The notes under the pieces: model-generated
Seen by the model: only the letters and a program-made list of their open reading frames with translations
The model's database searches: none
What the model was told of the DNA's origin: nothing
In this document: piece after piece, positions 33,028 to 45,762 of the stretch
Layout: each line of letters begins with the position of its first letter
How positions within the stretch are numbered: position 1 is the stretch's first letter
Position numbers and translations under genes: made by a program
Source of the DNA: Bromus sterilis
Lineage: Eukaryota; Streptophyta; Magnoliopsida; Poales; Poaceae
Length of the DNA: 64,000 bases
Direction: 5' to 3'
Assembly: GCA_950022295.1 (NCBI GenBank)
Contig: OX465596.1
Location: 128,258,501 to 128,322,500 of the forward strand

Positions 33028-35807
33028 ACATCCCCAAGCTTAATTCCTGCTCGTCCTCGAGTAGGTAAATGATAATGGCATAATTTCTGTGGTGACATGC
33101 TAGCAACCATAAAAGAACTTTGAAAAGTAAAGCAATCAAGGTTAGAGATTCAATTCAAGTCATAACATGGAAGGGTCTATATTAGCATTGAAACAAGTAA
33201 CAAAACAACATTAGGTGCAAGAGCTCTCGCTGTCCGTGACTCGAATGTGTCCAAATGGTGTTTGCGTGCAAGAAGGGGGATAGGGAATACGAGAAAAAAC
33301 ATTTATTTGTTGAGAACTCAATCTACTAAAGTTTCACACTTGGTCTTTTTCTGGTATCTTATCTTGACTCGTCCCCAGACCACTAGCCACGTACAAGTCA
33401 ATTTGATCAACTCCTTTTTCAATATTTTGAGCACTCATGCAATGGATGAGCGTAAGCACTAGAGTTGACACTTTGGATGGCAAAGAGAGAAATAGTGTGG
33501 AGGAGGAAGAAAAAAAGTGTGAGAAAGGCTCAAATCAATGAGGACAATCATAGGCAAGAGATGCCAAATGATATATATGATGTGAGGAGTAGGGATTGCC
33601 ATGCAACGGATGCACATACGAGCTAGGAAGCTCTCCAATGGAACTAGTGGGGGTGCATCTAACTTGCTCGCTCATGAAGACCTAGAGCTCGTTTGAGGAG
33701 GCTCATCCTTGGAATATGCAAGCCAAGTTCTATAGTGTGAAGGTCCCGACATAGCTATATGCATAATGATCATCTCTATGGAGTATAAGGATATAAAGGG
33801 AGTACTAGTGTGGATCTCTCAAAAGGATAGTAGTGTTGCCCCTTTCTCTCTCTTTATTTCTTTTTCTCTTTTTTTCTATTTTTTTGTATTTTTTTGTGGC
33901 CTCAATGGTTCTTTCTATTGAACTCTCATTTGTCCTGTTTGGGATCTTTTATTGTGTCCACTTTGGGATCTTTTCCTCACTTAAGGGCAACACTCTATTT
34001 TACAAGAAGGTAAAGGAGATCTTTCACACTTTACAAGGTACTCAAAATCATAAAGAAGATGTAACTATCATGATGTATGCAATGTATGTCGCTGTCAGTG
34101 TAGCAGGAACATGTATGACATGAAGATCAAGTCATGAAGAGGTGGATGTTGCATGGAAATATATCTCGGAAAGGCTATGGAAATGCCTTGATAGGTAGGT
34201 ATGGTGGCTGTTTTGAGGAAAGATATAAGGAGGTTTATGATGACAGAGCATATCATGCCAAGGGTTTGGATGTACCGGCGAAGGTGGACACCAACTCTCG
34301 GAGTGAGAAGAAGGCAATGCACGGCACGGGAGAGGCTAGCAAAATATGGCAAGGTGGAAGTGTCAACTTTCAATACTTACATTAGTCCGAAGAACTCATG
34401 CACTTATTATCGGTAACTCTTAATCTAATAAGGAGGTTCACAAAGAGACAAGTACCCCGAGGAGGAGTGTATGGGGGTTTGGTTATCCTTGCGCATCCTC
34501 GACTCATGGTACGTGAGTGTTCTCTAATATTCGATCCCTCCAAAGATTAGTGATCCATCTAGTAGCTAGACTTCTCAACTAGTTTTGTAGGTTTTGAAAA
34601 TACACACGGATTGCCCAAAATACGACACCTATCACTAATAGGCTAGAGATCTTGACACCAAAAGTTCAAACATTAATCACATCAAAACTTCAAAACTATT
34701 GCAAGTTACTACTAGAATTAAATAGCAACCTCAATTACCTACTTCCAAGACAAACACAACTCAGTTCAACAACCAACTCTCTTTAACAAGATAAACATGA
34801 AAACTAAAAAGAGTTCCAACAACAGACTAAACAAAAGCCAAGGCTCTTGCTAAAGACAAACTAAGACTAAAACTAAACATGGCAGCAGCTATGAAAAGAT
34901 AAAGAACACACAACAGCAAAAAGATAAGCAGGAAAAATCCTATGATGTGTTCTAGATTTTGAAAGTGGAGCGTGTTTCTCTCCCACACAAAGTAAGACGG
35001 GGTCTAAATTGTTATGAACAGCAAGCAAAACTAAAGAAAACTAAAAATAAAACCTAAGAGCGAGACGCTCCAAGCATAGCACATAACGCATGAAGTGATA
35101 AAAATATAGTGAGACGAAGGACGAACTTATGATTGTTGATGGAGAAGGGGGTGCACGGGGGCATCACCAAGCTTAGAAGCTTGAGTCTCCTTGAATATTT
35201 ATTGGGGATGCATGGGGGCATCCCCAAGCTTGAGCGCTTGACACTCCTGGATCTTCTTTCATCATCTTCCATCGCACACTTGAAAACTCCCTTCATACAT
35301 AACTCATCATAAGCTGATTAGAGAGGTTAGTACCCTTAATAAAATAATTTTTCCCCACTGTATATAAAGATATTCTTGAAGATCTACTGTTTCTCAAGAG
35401 TGCCAAAAAGTTTTTTCAAAGAAAAAGCAAGCTTAAGGTTTGCAAAAGTTAGGAGAGACAAAACGTGGCAGAATCTGTGAAAAACAGAACAGCAGGTAGT
35501 AAATAATTTTTTAGGGGCACTTCTGAAACTCAAATCAAAAAACTCAGAACATACGAAAGTTTCAAAATTCTATAGAGCACTCAGTCAAAAAAATTCAGAT
35601 AAAAAATATGACCTGGTGATTTGATTCGAATTTTTCTGTCAAGGGACAGAATCTGTTTTCTGGACAACATGTCACAACTTTTGCTTCCCTTATCATAAGA
35701 GGCTATAACTTGGCACAAAGCTGAAAAATAAAGATACAATGATGTTGCTACAGTAGTAACAATCATCAAGACACAACAAAAGTAAAAAGAAAAACCTAAA
35801 TTCGTTG

Positions 35808-35821
35808 CGGGTTTCCTCCCG
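35808..35821 (-). other. Small conserved hairpin (element F copy)
   Basis: On the minus strand CGGG - AGGAAA - CCCG, the counterpart of hairpins in B and E; here the stem pair next to GGG is C-G instead of T-A or A-T. Confidence 0.55.
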
Positions 35822-35949
35822 AAAGCGCTTTCTTTTATGCCTTTAAGCTAGGCATGATGCAAAAGAAGAATCAAGTTTTATCAAGAGAAAGAGAATAACT
35901 AGCCCGTGTAACGGACTCAAAAGGTAACTTGATTTTCTTTCTAGGGAAG

Positions 35950-37954
35950 TGTTCCATCCCCTTTTTGAATGGGAATTGGAATTTTATATTCCCCTCTTTC
36001 ATGTCAATAACCGCACCAACGGTGCGAAGAAAAGGACGTCCCAAAATAATTGGTCACAAAGGTTCACACTCTATATCCATAACAATAAAATCAACGGGAA
36101 CATAGTTGTCATTGACAATGATAAGAACATCATCGATCTTCCCCAAAGATTTCTTTACGGAAGAATCAACAAGACGAACACCAAAAGAACAAGGCTCAAA
36201 GGGCTTCAATTCAAACATATGAAATATTCATTTGGGCATAACGGAGGTACTAGCTCCAACATCATATAAAGCATAGCAAGAGAAGTTATTTAATTTAATC
36301 TTGATCATAGGGTCCCAACCATAATCTAGCTTCCTAGGTATGGAGGCTTCTACTCTAAGATTCTCCTCCCTAGCTTTGATGAGAGCATTTGTGATATGCT
36401 CCGTGAAGGCAAGATTAAGTGTGCTAGTGTGGGGGTCTCTAGACATTTTGTGTAGCAAGCTAATAACTTCTGAGAGGGTGCAACTATCAAAATCAATATC
36501 ACTACTATCAAAGGTGGTAGTAGTGTCGTCTAGGCTCACTTGTTTGAAACCCTCTATGTTCATAGGAGTTTCTTCCTCTTCGGTTGAGGTATTAGCATCA
36601 CCATTAATAGGTCCAACGGGACTAGGAGTGCATTGGGTGCTAATAGTTTGGGTGTCCTCAACAATTTGGATAGTGGCAAATGTGTGGTGTGTAAGAAGGA
36701 TCTTAATTCTATCCTCTTCCTCTTTTTCTCTAGCCCACCTTTATTTAAGTTTAGCCATCATCCTAATATTTTCATTAATTTTTAATTGGATAGCATTAAT
36801 AGGACTGGCCTTATTCTCCTCAAGGGGAGAGGTTCTAATTCTAAGCATCTCAATATCAAGGGCTAAGCTTTCTCCCTTCAAAGAGAGATTATCTAACTTA
36901 GCTAATTTCTCCTCTACATTTTTGTTGAAGGCTTTTTGGGTAGTGATAAAGTCTCTAAGCATGCTTTCTAATTCAGAAGAGGGGTTCTTGTTGCTAGGGT
37001 AGGTGTTGTTGTTCCCATAGTTGGATGGAAACGGTCTAGGATTGCTAGAAAAATTACCCCTATAAGCATTGTTGTTGAAGTTGTTTCTAGCAATAAAGTT
37101 CACATCTACTTGTTCTTGGGCAACCAAAGAATTTAAAGGGACATCACGAGGATCAATAGAGGGTTGCTTGGTAAGTAGAGGCATAATTAAGTCAACTTTT
37201 CATTGAGGGAGGTAATTTCCTCGACAGAGTTTACCTTCCTACCTGTTGGAGCGCGTTCGGTGTGCCATTGGGAATAATTTTTCATTATCTCATCGAGAAG
37301 CTTCGTGGCAGTACCAAGTGTAGTTGACATAAAGGTTCCTCCCGCGGCCGAATCTAACAGGTTCCGCGAGGTAAAGTTCAAGCCTGCATAAAAATCTGGA
37401 TAACCATCCAGGTAGTGAAACCATGTGTAGGGAATTTCTTAACAAGAGATTTCATTCGTTCCCAAGTTTGGGCAACGTGTTCATTATCCAATTGCTTAAA
37501 ATTCATAATGTTACTCCTCAATTGGATAATTTTAGCAGGTGGGTAGTACTTCCCTATAAAAGCATCTTTGCACTTATCCCAAGAATCTATGCTATTCCTA
37601 GGCAAAGATTGAAACCAGATTTTAGCGTCTCCCCTTAAAGAGAAAGGAAAGAGATTGAGCTTAACAATATCACATTCTACTTCTTTATACTTTTGCATAT
37701 CACATAATTCAACAAAATTGTTCGTGTAAAGCAGCATCATCTCCAGCACCAGAGAATTGATCTCTTATAACAAGGTTTAGCAAGGCAGGTTTAATTTCAT
37801 AAGATGTAGCTGAAGTGGCAGGTGTGGCAATTGGGGTGCAGATAAAGTCTTGGTTGTTGTGACTAGTGAAGTCACGCAACTTGGTGTTTTCAGTGGAACC
37901 CCTAGAAGCAGCAAGTGTGGCAGATTTTTTTGTGATTTTTGATATAAGACACAA
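35950..37954 (-). pseudogene. Element F gag and aspartic protease, frameshifted
   Basis: Gag begins upstream of 37912 and includes the core FVELCDMQKYKE and the region with QTWERMKSLVKKFPTHGF (37749-37378). The protease has ALYDVGASTSVMP near 36260-36230 with its active-site D-V-G-A kept, and the downstream GRPFLRT-type segment on 36080-36000. Frame changes occur near 37725, 37380, 37185, 36600-36740 and 36235. No pol follows. The structural proteins would form the particle; the protease would cut them. Confidence 0.85.
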
Positions 37955-38038
37955 AGATAAAAACTGAAAGGTAAACTAACAAGACTAAAAAACAAAGGTA
38001 AAGGGTAGTGTGCAACTCCCCTATCTTAGCACTCGGAG

Positions 38039-38056
38039 TCCCTGGCAACGGCGCCA
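38039..38056 (-). promoter_or_regulatory. Primer binding site of F (tRNA-Asp type)
   Basis: Minus strand TGGCGCCGTTGCCAGGGA, one base from the tRNA-Asp complement, 11 bases from the LTR edge at 38068. Confidence 0.9.
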
Positions 38057-38067
38057 GAAATTTGGCT

Positions 38068-39417
38068 TGATGTGCGAGGTACTGATAGTGATTTCTCGCC
38101 CTTTGTTGGTAAACCCCAAGTGGAAGGCGTGATGTAGCACAGCAGCAAATTTCCCTCAGTAAAGATACCAAGGTTTGTCTCCAGTAGGAATCCAGAGATG
38201 ATAAGTAGGTGTCAGCGGCGCAACTGACGCGGACCTGCACAAAGACACAAATAACTTTGTTCCCAACAAAGTTCAGAGAGTTTGTCAATCTCTCTGGTCT
38301 TGTTGTTCAAAAAGGATCAAACACAAGGGATAATGATAGCAACTGAAAGTAAAAGCAGAAAAGTAAATGAGCGTGTAAACAGTGATGAGGATATGGACCG
38401 GGATACGTGATGTTCACTAGTGATGTCTCTCTCCCAAAAGACGATAAAACTGCTATGGGAGGTGAACAAATTACAGAAGGGCAATTGACAGGATTATGAA
38501 CGCACCGCAATGCTAACTATGCTACAAAAGAAAGGAAGAGGCTCAAAAGCATGGGAAGTACGCCAAAATAAGTAGACCGATATCCAACTGCATCTACTAC
38601 TAATCATCCACCTTGAGATATCTATCCAGAACATCTCGCTGGTATTAAGTTGCGAGCCCCACCCAAAGTGTAAACCCAAAGCAACAGACAACTGCATTAA
38701 AAAGCACTTTGCGTAAAGTAAACAATCCTTGCAACCGCGGTTACAAGCACCGTTTTTTCCCCTTGTGGAAACAGCACATCCCCTAGACTCATGTTTCTGC
38801 CACTCAAGCGTGTCATCGGGGGGCATGAACCCACAATCGAGCAAAACGTTCCCTTTTGGGGTTACTACCTACTACTTGGCCAAAGCAATAAACAGCAACG
38901 GAGAACATGCAAGAATTACTTAGGAACAAAAATATAAGAGATAAGAACCAAATATATTACTCAATCACAATCTGAACACAATCTCATAATCCATCAGATC
39001 CCATCAAACTCAGCATAGCAACAGCAGAAAGATTACAAAAGTGCCGCGATCATGTAGGGCAGCTCACGAGGTCTAAACCATGAAGAACAAAGAGGGGAGG
39101 AGAACATCACATAGCTACTGATCACGGACCCATGGTCCAAGGAAAACTACTGAGAAGACATCCGGGAAGCATCCATGGTGGAGAGGAGACTCTCGGAGGT
39201 CAACCCTCCCTCCGGCATGGTGCCGGGAAGAGGTCTTCTGGTGCTCCCGATCTCGGAAGCGCGGCGGCGGCGAAACAGAGGCGAGATCGTGAAAAAGTGT
39301 TCTATCCTCGAGGATTTCACGTCACGGGGAATATATAGGCGAAGGGGGGCAGCCAGAGGTGGACCAGGGGCCCCAGGCGCCCCCCTGGCGCGGCCCAGGG
39401 GGTGGCCACGCCGGGTG
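38068..39417 (-). repeat. 5' LTR of element F, truncated
   Basis: It matches 31393-32740 closely and stops at CACGCCGGGTG (39417). About 290 bp of the LTR, its U3 start, are missing. The next base belongs to G's LTR, so one deletion removed both this end and part of the host. Confidence 0.9.
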
Positions 39418-40737
39418 TACATTGTTGATGCTCGTTGTCCGCTGTGTTGTTAGTCAGACAACGATAACAGTTGTCTGCGAGATAATAATAAAATGCTAAA
39501 TGGTTCGGTGGATCACTTGAGAGGCCCGTTGGTCTGTACGCACTACCTTCACGTGGGATAAGGATTTATGGGCTCCCCTGCGTCGTAGTTCATTCGATAG
39601 CTCTTCCGACATTAGCAGTATTGCGGCCTGATTGCCGGGAAGTGGTGTGTATTCTTCGTCCGGACGGTGTATTTGGATTTGATTTTTGCTTCACCGGCCA
39701 GACTCGCACCGTGCAGGAGCAAGGAAGGGTGTAGGACCTAGACCCCGAAGCGCATAGATATAGTCCGGCGGATGACCTCTCTGTTGAGCCTAGGATGGGC
39801 TGCGCCGTGTCGGATAACATTGGTAGAGCGTTCCCCAACAAGGTGCCCGGCCACCCTGGATATCTAAGAGTGCAGGCTGAACAGTAGTGCACCCCTGCAG
39901 GGAGTTTAATCTATTCGAATAGTTGTTTCCACGGTAACAGGACGCTTTATGCTGAAGTTGGATCTTACCACTACAAACTACTACTATTAAAATGTCTGGT
40001 TCCGGGTCTTCTTCCTCGCAGAGAAGTCGAGGAAGGGAACTCGGAGGCATTGTTAATTGTTAATTATTACAACTTATTATTATACAATGATGCAGCAATT
40101 TCTGCTGCATTGTTATTACATTCATGTTATTGAACTGTTGGCTATTCTCTCCTCATGCTGCAAGACTCGTCGGAAGATGCTAGTCTTCGATAGGCCTAGC
40201 TTCTTATCCTTATTCTTATTTCTACCTTGGAGTCCACTATATATAGCCTCCCCTTTCCATTTGAAACAAATGCATAAATTCTTAGTAGCGGACTTAAGAC
40301 TCGCGGGTATGCTAGATACTCTCCCTTGCTTTATGTCCCCTTTTTTTTGCTTGATCCACCGCTGCAGTCGACGTTGGAGCCCTGGAGCAGGAGTACCTCG
40401 GAGGGGGATACTACTACATCGAGATCCCCGCTGACCTGGACCAGGAGTAGTTTCGGAGGCTCCCAGGCAGGAGGCCTTGTCTTTTCGATCTCTATCTCTG
40501 ATGTGATTTGTGCTAGCCTTTTTAAGGCAAAACTTGACTAACTATGTCTGTACTCATATATTATGGCTTGTATAACTTATGTATTAGGGTCCGTGCGACC
40601 CCCTTATCTTGTAACATATTGGTTTATCCTTTTGTGTTTAGTGTTGTGCTGTGATATTCTCACCATGGCACACTAATATCAGTCGTGTACCATGCATGTA
40701 TGATTACTTTACACAGTCTGATTTTGGGGGCGTCACA
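39418..40737 (+). repeat. 5' LTR of element G, second segment
   Basis: From TGTTGTTAGTCAGACAACGA it follows the 3' LTR 54640-55951 to the end GGGGGCGTCACA. Compared with the 3' LTR, about 430 bp (54212-54640) are missing here, removed with the end of F. The primer site follows three bases later. Confidence 0.92.
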
Positions 40738-41469
40738 AGTTGGTATCAGAGTCGACTGCATGTAGGACACCCCCTTCTAACTCCTTGGTCGAAGTCGAGT
40801 CTAGTCTTTGTATTACTACTTTACTAACAGTGTTGTGTGGCTTATCGGCCCACGTCACAAATTGGGTGGTATTAGGATCTTTTACTCCGTACCTTTACTC
40901 GGGGACTCTGCTCTCTCTTCCTTTCGGGTTAAATATATTGCTAACTCTAACTCTAGGTTCTCGTGACTGCTTCCTCCCGGAGAGCCCTCGTCATAGATGC
41001 TGACCTGATTCACCAAAAGATGCCGAAGATTACTCTCCGATAAAATTCCCGAGACCATATGTGCCTATACCTTGACAATTCCCTGCCACCGATAAGTCCG
41101 TACGTAGAACCACATACACCTTCCATTCATCTATTCAATCCCAGTTGCTCTTGTGTTCAAAAGATTCATCGAAATGCTTTCCGTTGTTTCCAGACTCCTT
41201 TGAGCATACTACCTTGCATCTTCTTTTCTCCTTGCGGATAATTCCTCACATTTATCGAGGATCCGTTCATTCTAAGTGGTTCCTGTGATTCCCAAAATAC
41301 TTTGTAATACTATTCGATCACGCGACAATCCTCGGCAGCCTACTGCTTTGGAGATTCTTCTTACCGCTCGCACTATGATTAATCCTGTTTGCCTTGTAGT
41401 GTTGGATGACCTCCCTTGGCATTGCCATTCTGATATTTTGAATCATCGTGTGTGCTAGTGCATGCAATC
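40738..41469 (+). mobile_element. Element G internal region, left part
   Basis: It starts with the primer site and has no convincing gag frame. It is broken at CAATC (41465-41469) by the Copia element and continues at 49793. Short frames here have no known domain. The complete internal region is only about 2.75 kb, so G is non-autonomous. Confidence 0.82.
40741..40756 (+). promoter_or_regulatory. Primer binding site of G (initiator tRNA-Met)
   Basis: TGGTATCAGAGTCGAC matches the TGGTATCAGAGC-type site complementary to plant initiator tRNA-Met, three bases after the LTR end. Confidence 0.9.
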
Positions 41470-43096
41470 TGTTGGGGATCGGCGCAGAAAACAAAATTTT
41501 TCCTACCTACGAGTCCCGAACCCAAGATCTATGCTATGCTGATGTATGTAACGGAAGGAATCGGTGTTCATACCTTTGAAGACCGAAAGAGGGAAACGTT
41601 CCTCGAACGTGGTTGGCGTAGACTCTGATCCTACGACCTCCCTATCGTGTTGAAGAACCTCCGACGATGAAGTAGCACCACACGTGTAGTGCCTCGCGGG
41701 ATTACACACGTACGGTGCAACGGACGTCCCTCCGGGCTCCGACCCTGAAGAGCAGCGGAAAGAAGATTGATTCGGATCCCGATGCCGGCAGCGCGACGAC
41801 GTCCAGATGATGGTGAAACCCCCAACCAAGTGCAAACTCCAAACCAGGGGAGTCCGCTCTAGTTCAGAGAAAGAGAGAGAGAGAGAGAAACTCAATGTTG
41901 TGTTGAAAAAGGAACCCCCACCCCCTCCTTATATAGGCCAACCAGGGGAGTGGTGCGGCTAGGAGGGGGGATGGGCCCCTCCCTTGGTGCCAAGCCCAAG
42001 GGGGGAGGCTCCCCCTTCCCCTCATGGGCCTTTTAAGTCCCAAATACCTTTTCACCTTTTTAATTAATTATTTAAATCATTTTTAATATTTTACTCCGTC
42101 AATGAAATAATAAAACATATTTAAACATTAATATATATTATTTTGAACCTTTCAAAATATCCGGAACAGCTTCCGGCACCTCCCGGTACATTTCTGGTGT
42201 TTTCTCTCTTTTCACTGATGATCCCGAATCAATCCTTAATGCATCGATTGCCCTTAAGTGTGACACCCTACGGTCCAGTAAACAGTAGACATGATCGAGA
42301 AATTCTCTGACCAATGACCATCATGTGGGATCTGGATACAATTCTTGATGTGCCCCTACGCTTCCATCGAATAAACTTCATCGATGTTGAACCGTTAACA
42401 ATATGACTTGATCCCTTTGTGCTTCGGTACTATGTTTGTCCGAGGTGTGATCATCGGTATCCAATACCTAGTTCTTCCTCGTCTCCGACATAACATGTTT
42501 ACTCGTCTGTGAATATTACATCTCTTGTGACCTAGTCACTTGCTTGCAAGCTATTGATGCAACACCACCGAGTGGGCCCAGAGTACCTATCCGTCACTCG
42601 GATTGACAAATCCTGCTCTGATCTATTTCATACTCCTCAACATATCTACTTCGGAATACCCAAGATACACCTTTTCAGTTACCATGTTTCAGTGTAACGG
42701 TTAATGCACTCAAAGCATCCTAATAGATAGCAATTATGTATGATCATCACGGTCTAAGGATTCAGTCACTATGTTATTAAGTCATCGCAATGCTGAACTT
42801 ATGTGACTTGTTCACACTGCAATGCTTAAGGTGGGTGTGTGTCCATCACATCATTCTCCTAATGATATGACCTCATTGTCAATAAACTATTATGTTCTCA
42901 TGATCAGGAAACCTTGATCATCAATTGCCCAATGAGCTAGTATGCCTGAGTTTAACTAGGGACCAGGAAGTTATATATCACACGTGTATTAATGTTTCCT
43001 CTTAATACAGTTCTAGCACAATATATAACGTATTATGAACAAACAGATATGTGACAATTATCTTTATTAATTTTCCTCTAGGGCACATATCCAACA
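41470..43096 (-). repeat. 3' LTR of the Copia element
   Basis: 1627 bp. It is very similar to 48122-49792; most of the length difference is an extra GC-rich segment in the other LTR near 48587-48648. A GA microsatellite lies at 41870-41888. Confidence 0.95.
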
Positions 43097-43107
43097 GTCT
43101 CCCACTT
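43097..43107 (-). promoter_or_regulatory. Polypurine tract of the Copia element
   Basis: Minus strand AAGTGGGAGAC immediately upstream of the 3' LTR start. Confidence 0.85.
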
Positions 43108-43127
43108 GCACTAGAGTACAAATTACA

Positions 43128-43826
43128 CTAGTTTACATCAGGTATGTATCTAACACCAATAGTCTCTCGGTGTTGTTCAAACTTGGCTTGTGGAAGAGGT
43201 TTAGTCATTGGGTCTGACGGATTCAGATCCGTATGTATTTTTCAAATCCTACTATGACCATCCTTGACGTAGTCCCGCGTCACATGGAAACGCTGGAGAA
43301 TATGCTTGGCTGTAGAGTGAGTCCTCGGCTCCCTTGCCTTAGCAATGGCACCCGTATTGTCGCAATAAATGCTAACAGGGTCAGTGCAACTACGGAATAC
43401 GCCAAGCTCGATGAAGAACTTCTTCAGCCAATGCGCTTCGTTTGACACTTCGGAAGCGGCAATATACTTCTACACCATCGTAGATTGGGCGACGACTGAC
43501 TGCTTGCCGCTCCTCTAGCTAATCGCACCACCATTCAACATAAACACGTATCCCGTCTGGGATTTTGAGTCATCGGGATCAGTACCAAGACTGGCATCGA
43601 CGTATCCTGTTACGGCGAGCTCTTCTTCACATCCTCCATAGACAAGAACCAGATCCTTAGTTATTCGTAAGTACTTAAGGACGTTCTTCACTGCAATCCA
43701 ATGATTCATTCCAGGATTACTATGGAAACGATTAGTCAGACTAACCGCCAGGGACACATTTGGTCGAGTACACAGCATAGCATACAGTATAGAACCTATG
43801 GCTGAGGCATAGGGCTTTGAGGACAT
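43128..43826 (-). pseudogene. Copia RNase H region
   Basis: The end of the polyprotein: MSSKPYASAIGSILYAM, then the RNase H part with DASLGTD and YCDNTGAIAKA, running on past 43242 to a stop at 43128-43130. Nonsense codons are TAG at 43515-43517, TAG at 43470-43472 and TGA at 43242-43244. The frame differs by one base from the RT segment upstream, so a shift lies between 43826 and 43882. Confidence 0.9.
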
Positions 43827-43881
43827 TTCCTCCCTTTATTTTGTTGTTGCTGGGCATTGAGTCACACTCAATTTACTTCCT

Positions 43882-44880
43882 TTAATAACGGGCAAGAGGC
43901 CTCTTGGCGTTATCCATATTGAACCTCTTCAATATCTTCTCAAGGTAAGTTCTCTGACTCAGTGCTAATAGGCGTCTTGATCTATCTCTATAGATTTTAA
44001 TGCCTAATATGTATGCAGCTTCGCCTAGGTCCTTCATGGAAAATTGTCCATTCAAATATTCCTTTACCCCCTCTAGAAATTTCACATCATTCCCTATCAA
44101 TAATATGTCATCCACATATACTACTAGGAATGCCACAGAGCTCCCACTCGCTTTCTTATAAACACAGAATTCTTCTTCATTTTGGACAAATCAAAAGCTT
44201 TGATCACCTCATCAAAACGAAGATTCCAGCTCCGAGATGCTTGCTTCAACCCATAAATGGACCGCTGAAGTTTGCATACCTTACCAGCGTCCGTGGGATA
44301 AATAAAACCTTCCGGTTGTACCATATACAACTCTTCCTCAATGTTGCCATTTAGGAATGCGGTTTTCACATCCATCTGCCATATTTCATAATCGTAATAG
44401 GCAGCAATTGCTAGCAATATCCGGATAGACTTTAGCATCGCTACGGGAGAGAAAGTCTCTTCGTAGTCAAATCCTTGAATTTGTCGGAAACCTTTTGCGA
44501 CAAGTCGAGCTTTATAGACAGATACGTTTCCGTCTGTGTCAGTCTTTTTTCTTGAATATCCACTTATTCTCGATGGCCTTTCGGTCCTCGGGAATATCCA
44601 CCAAACTCCATACTTTGTTGGCATACATGGAGTCTATCTCGGATTTCATGGCTTCTAGCCATTTCTTGGACTCGGGTCCCTCTATTGCTTCTTTGTAGTT
44701 CGCAGGTTCGTCAGGTTCATTTAACATGACTGCATTGACAAGTTGCCCATAAAACTGAGTTTTTACTCGGGCTCTTGATGACCTGCGGGGTACAATAGGA
44801 TCCTCTTCATCTTGATCATGATCATCATGTATGTCACGATCGTTATGAATATCATGATGACCGTTCTCTTCAGCTCCCAC
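43882..44880 (-). pseudogene. Copia reverse transcriptase
   Basis: Contains ARLVAKGFRQIQGFDYEETF, QMDVKTAFLNGN and the catalytic YVDDILL box (near 44100), all typical of Copia RT. Frame breaks occur at a T6 run at about 44546-44551 (A6 on the coding strand) and near 44180. The N-terminal part is acidic and histidine-rich (44880-44700). Catalytic residues are intact, the frame is not. Confidence 0.92.
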
Positions 44881-44892
44881 TACGGAAGATGG

Positions 44893-45762
44893 TTACAGAA
44901 CAACTTCCATTGCCATTTCTTCCACTTGGAGTGATTGGTCAATCATCTCGTTGAGGTATATTTTCCTCCCACTCAATTCTTTCGAAAGAAACTCTTTCTC
45001 AAGAAAGCATCCAGTCTTGGTGACAAACATTTTGCCCTCGGACTGGTTGTAGAAGGTGTATCCAACGGTTTCCCTTGGATATCCCACAAAGATGCACTTA
45101 TCCGCTTTTGATTCGAGTTTGTCAAGCTGAAGTTTCCTAACATAAGCTTCACAACCCCAAATCTTCAAGTGAGACAACTTTGGTTTCTTGCCATGCCATT
45201 CCTCAAATGGTGTTGTCTTTACGGATTTGGACGGTGCCCTATTAAGAATGTAAGCGGCAGTTTCTAATGCATACCCCAAGAATGACACAGGTAAGTCGGT
45301 ATGAGACATCATCGATCGTACGCTATCCAATAGAGTTCGATTACGTCGCTCAGAAACACCGTTACGCTGAGGTGTTCCTGCCGGTGTAAGTTGTGGTAAG
45401 ATGCCACAAGTCTTAAGATGATCGCCAAACTCGTGACTTAAATACTCGCCTCCTTGATCGGATCGAAGGTGCTTGATTTTCTTCCTGAGTTGATTCTCGA
45501 CCTCACTCTGAAATTCCTTGAACCTTTCAAAGGTTTTAGACTTATGTTTCATTAAGTAGATATACCCATATCTTCTTAAGTCATCTGTGAAGGTCACGAA
45601 GTAACGAAGACCATTGGGTGTGGGGACGTTCATAGGTCCACGTACATCTGAATGTATGATCACTAAAAAGTCTACCGCACGCTCCATTGTTCCATTGAGT
45701 GGAGTCCTTGTCATCTTGCCCATAAGGCATGGTTCACATGTGTCAAGGGATCCAAAATCCAA
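44893..45762 (-). pseudogene. Copia integrase
   Basis: Core integrase with all three acidic residues: IHSDVRGP, RSDQGGEY and GVSERRNRT. The zinc-finger half (CEPCLMGK here; H residues in the upstream frame) is split by a frameshift near 45775. It ends in a TAA at 44893-44895 that lies in frame with the following RT segment, so it is a nonsense mutation inside the polyprotein. Confidence 0.92.

Larger units (their letters stand above)
33028..38067 (-). mobile_element. Element F internal region (Athila/Sabrina-like, non-autonomous)
   Basis: About 5 kb on the minus strand: primer site, gag, aspartic protease, then about 2.7 kb of non-coding sequence (33030-35800) before the 3' LTR. Reverse transcriptase and integrase are absent. 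The non-coding part is the reverse complement of element E's 61505-64000 region and includes a hairpin (35808-35821). F probably moved with enzymes from an autonomous relative. Confidence 0.88.

Noticed and set aside
38039..38056. Repeated GGCGCC-rich motif as a regulatory site
   Set aside because: It occurs only directly after LTR ends and matches the tRNA-Asp primer site.
40741..40756. tRNA gene fragment
   Set aside because: TGGTATCAGAGTCGAC is complementary to a tRNA 3' end and sits next to an LTR; it is a primer binding site. The same holds for the tRNA-Asp-type sites.
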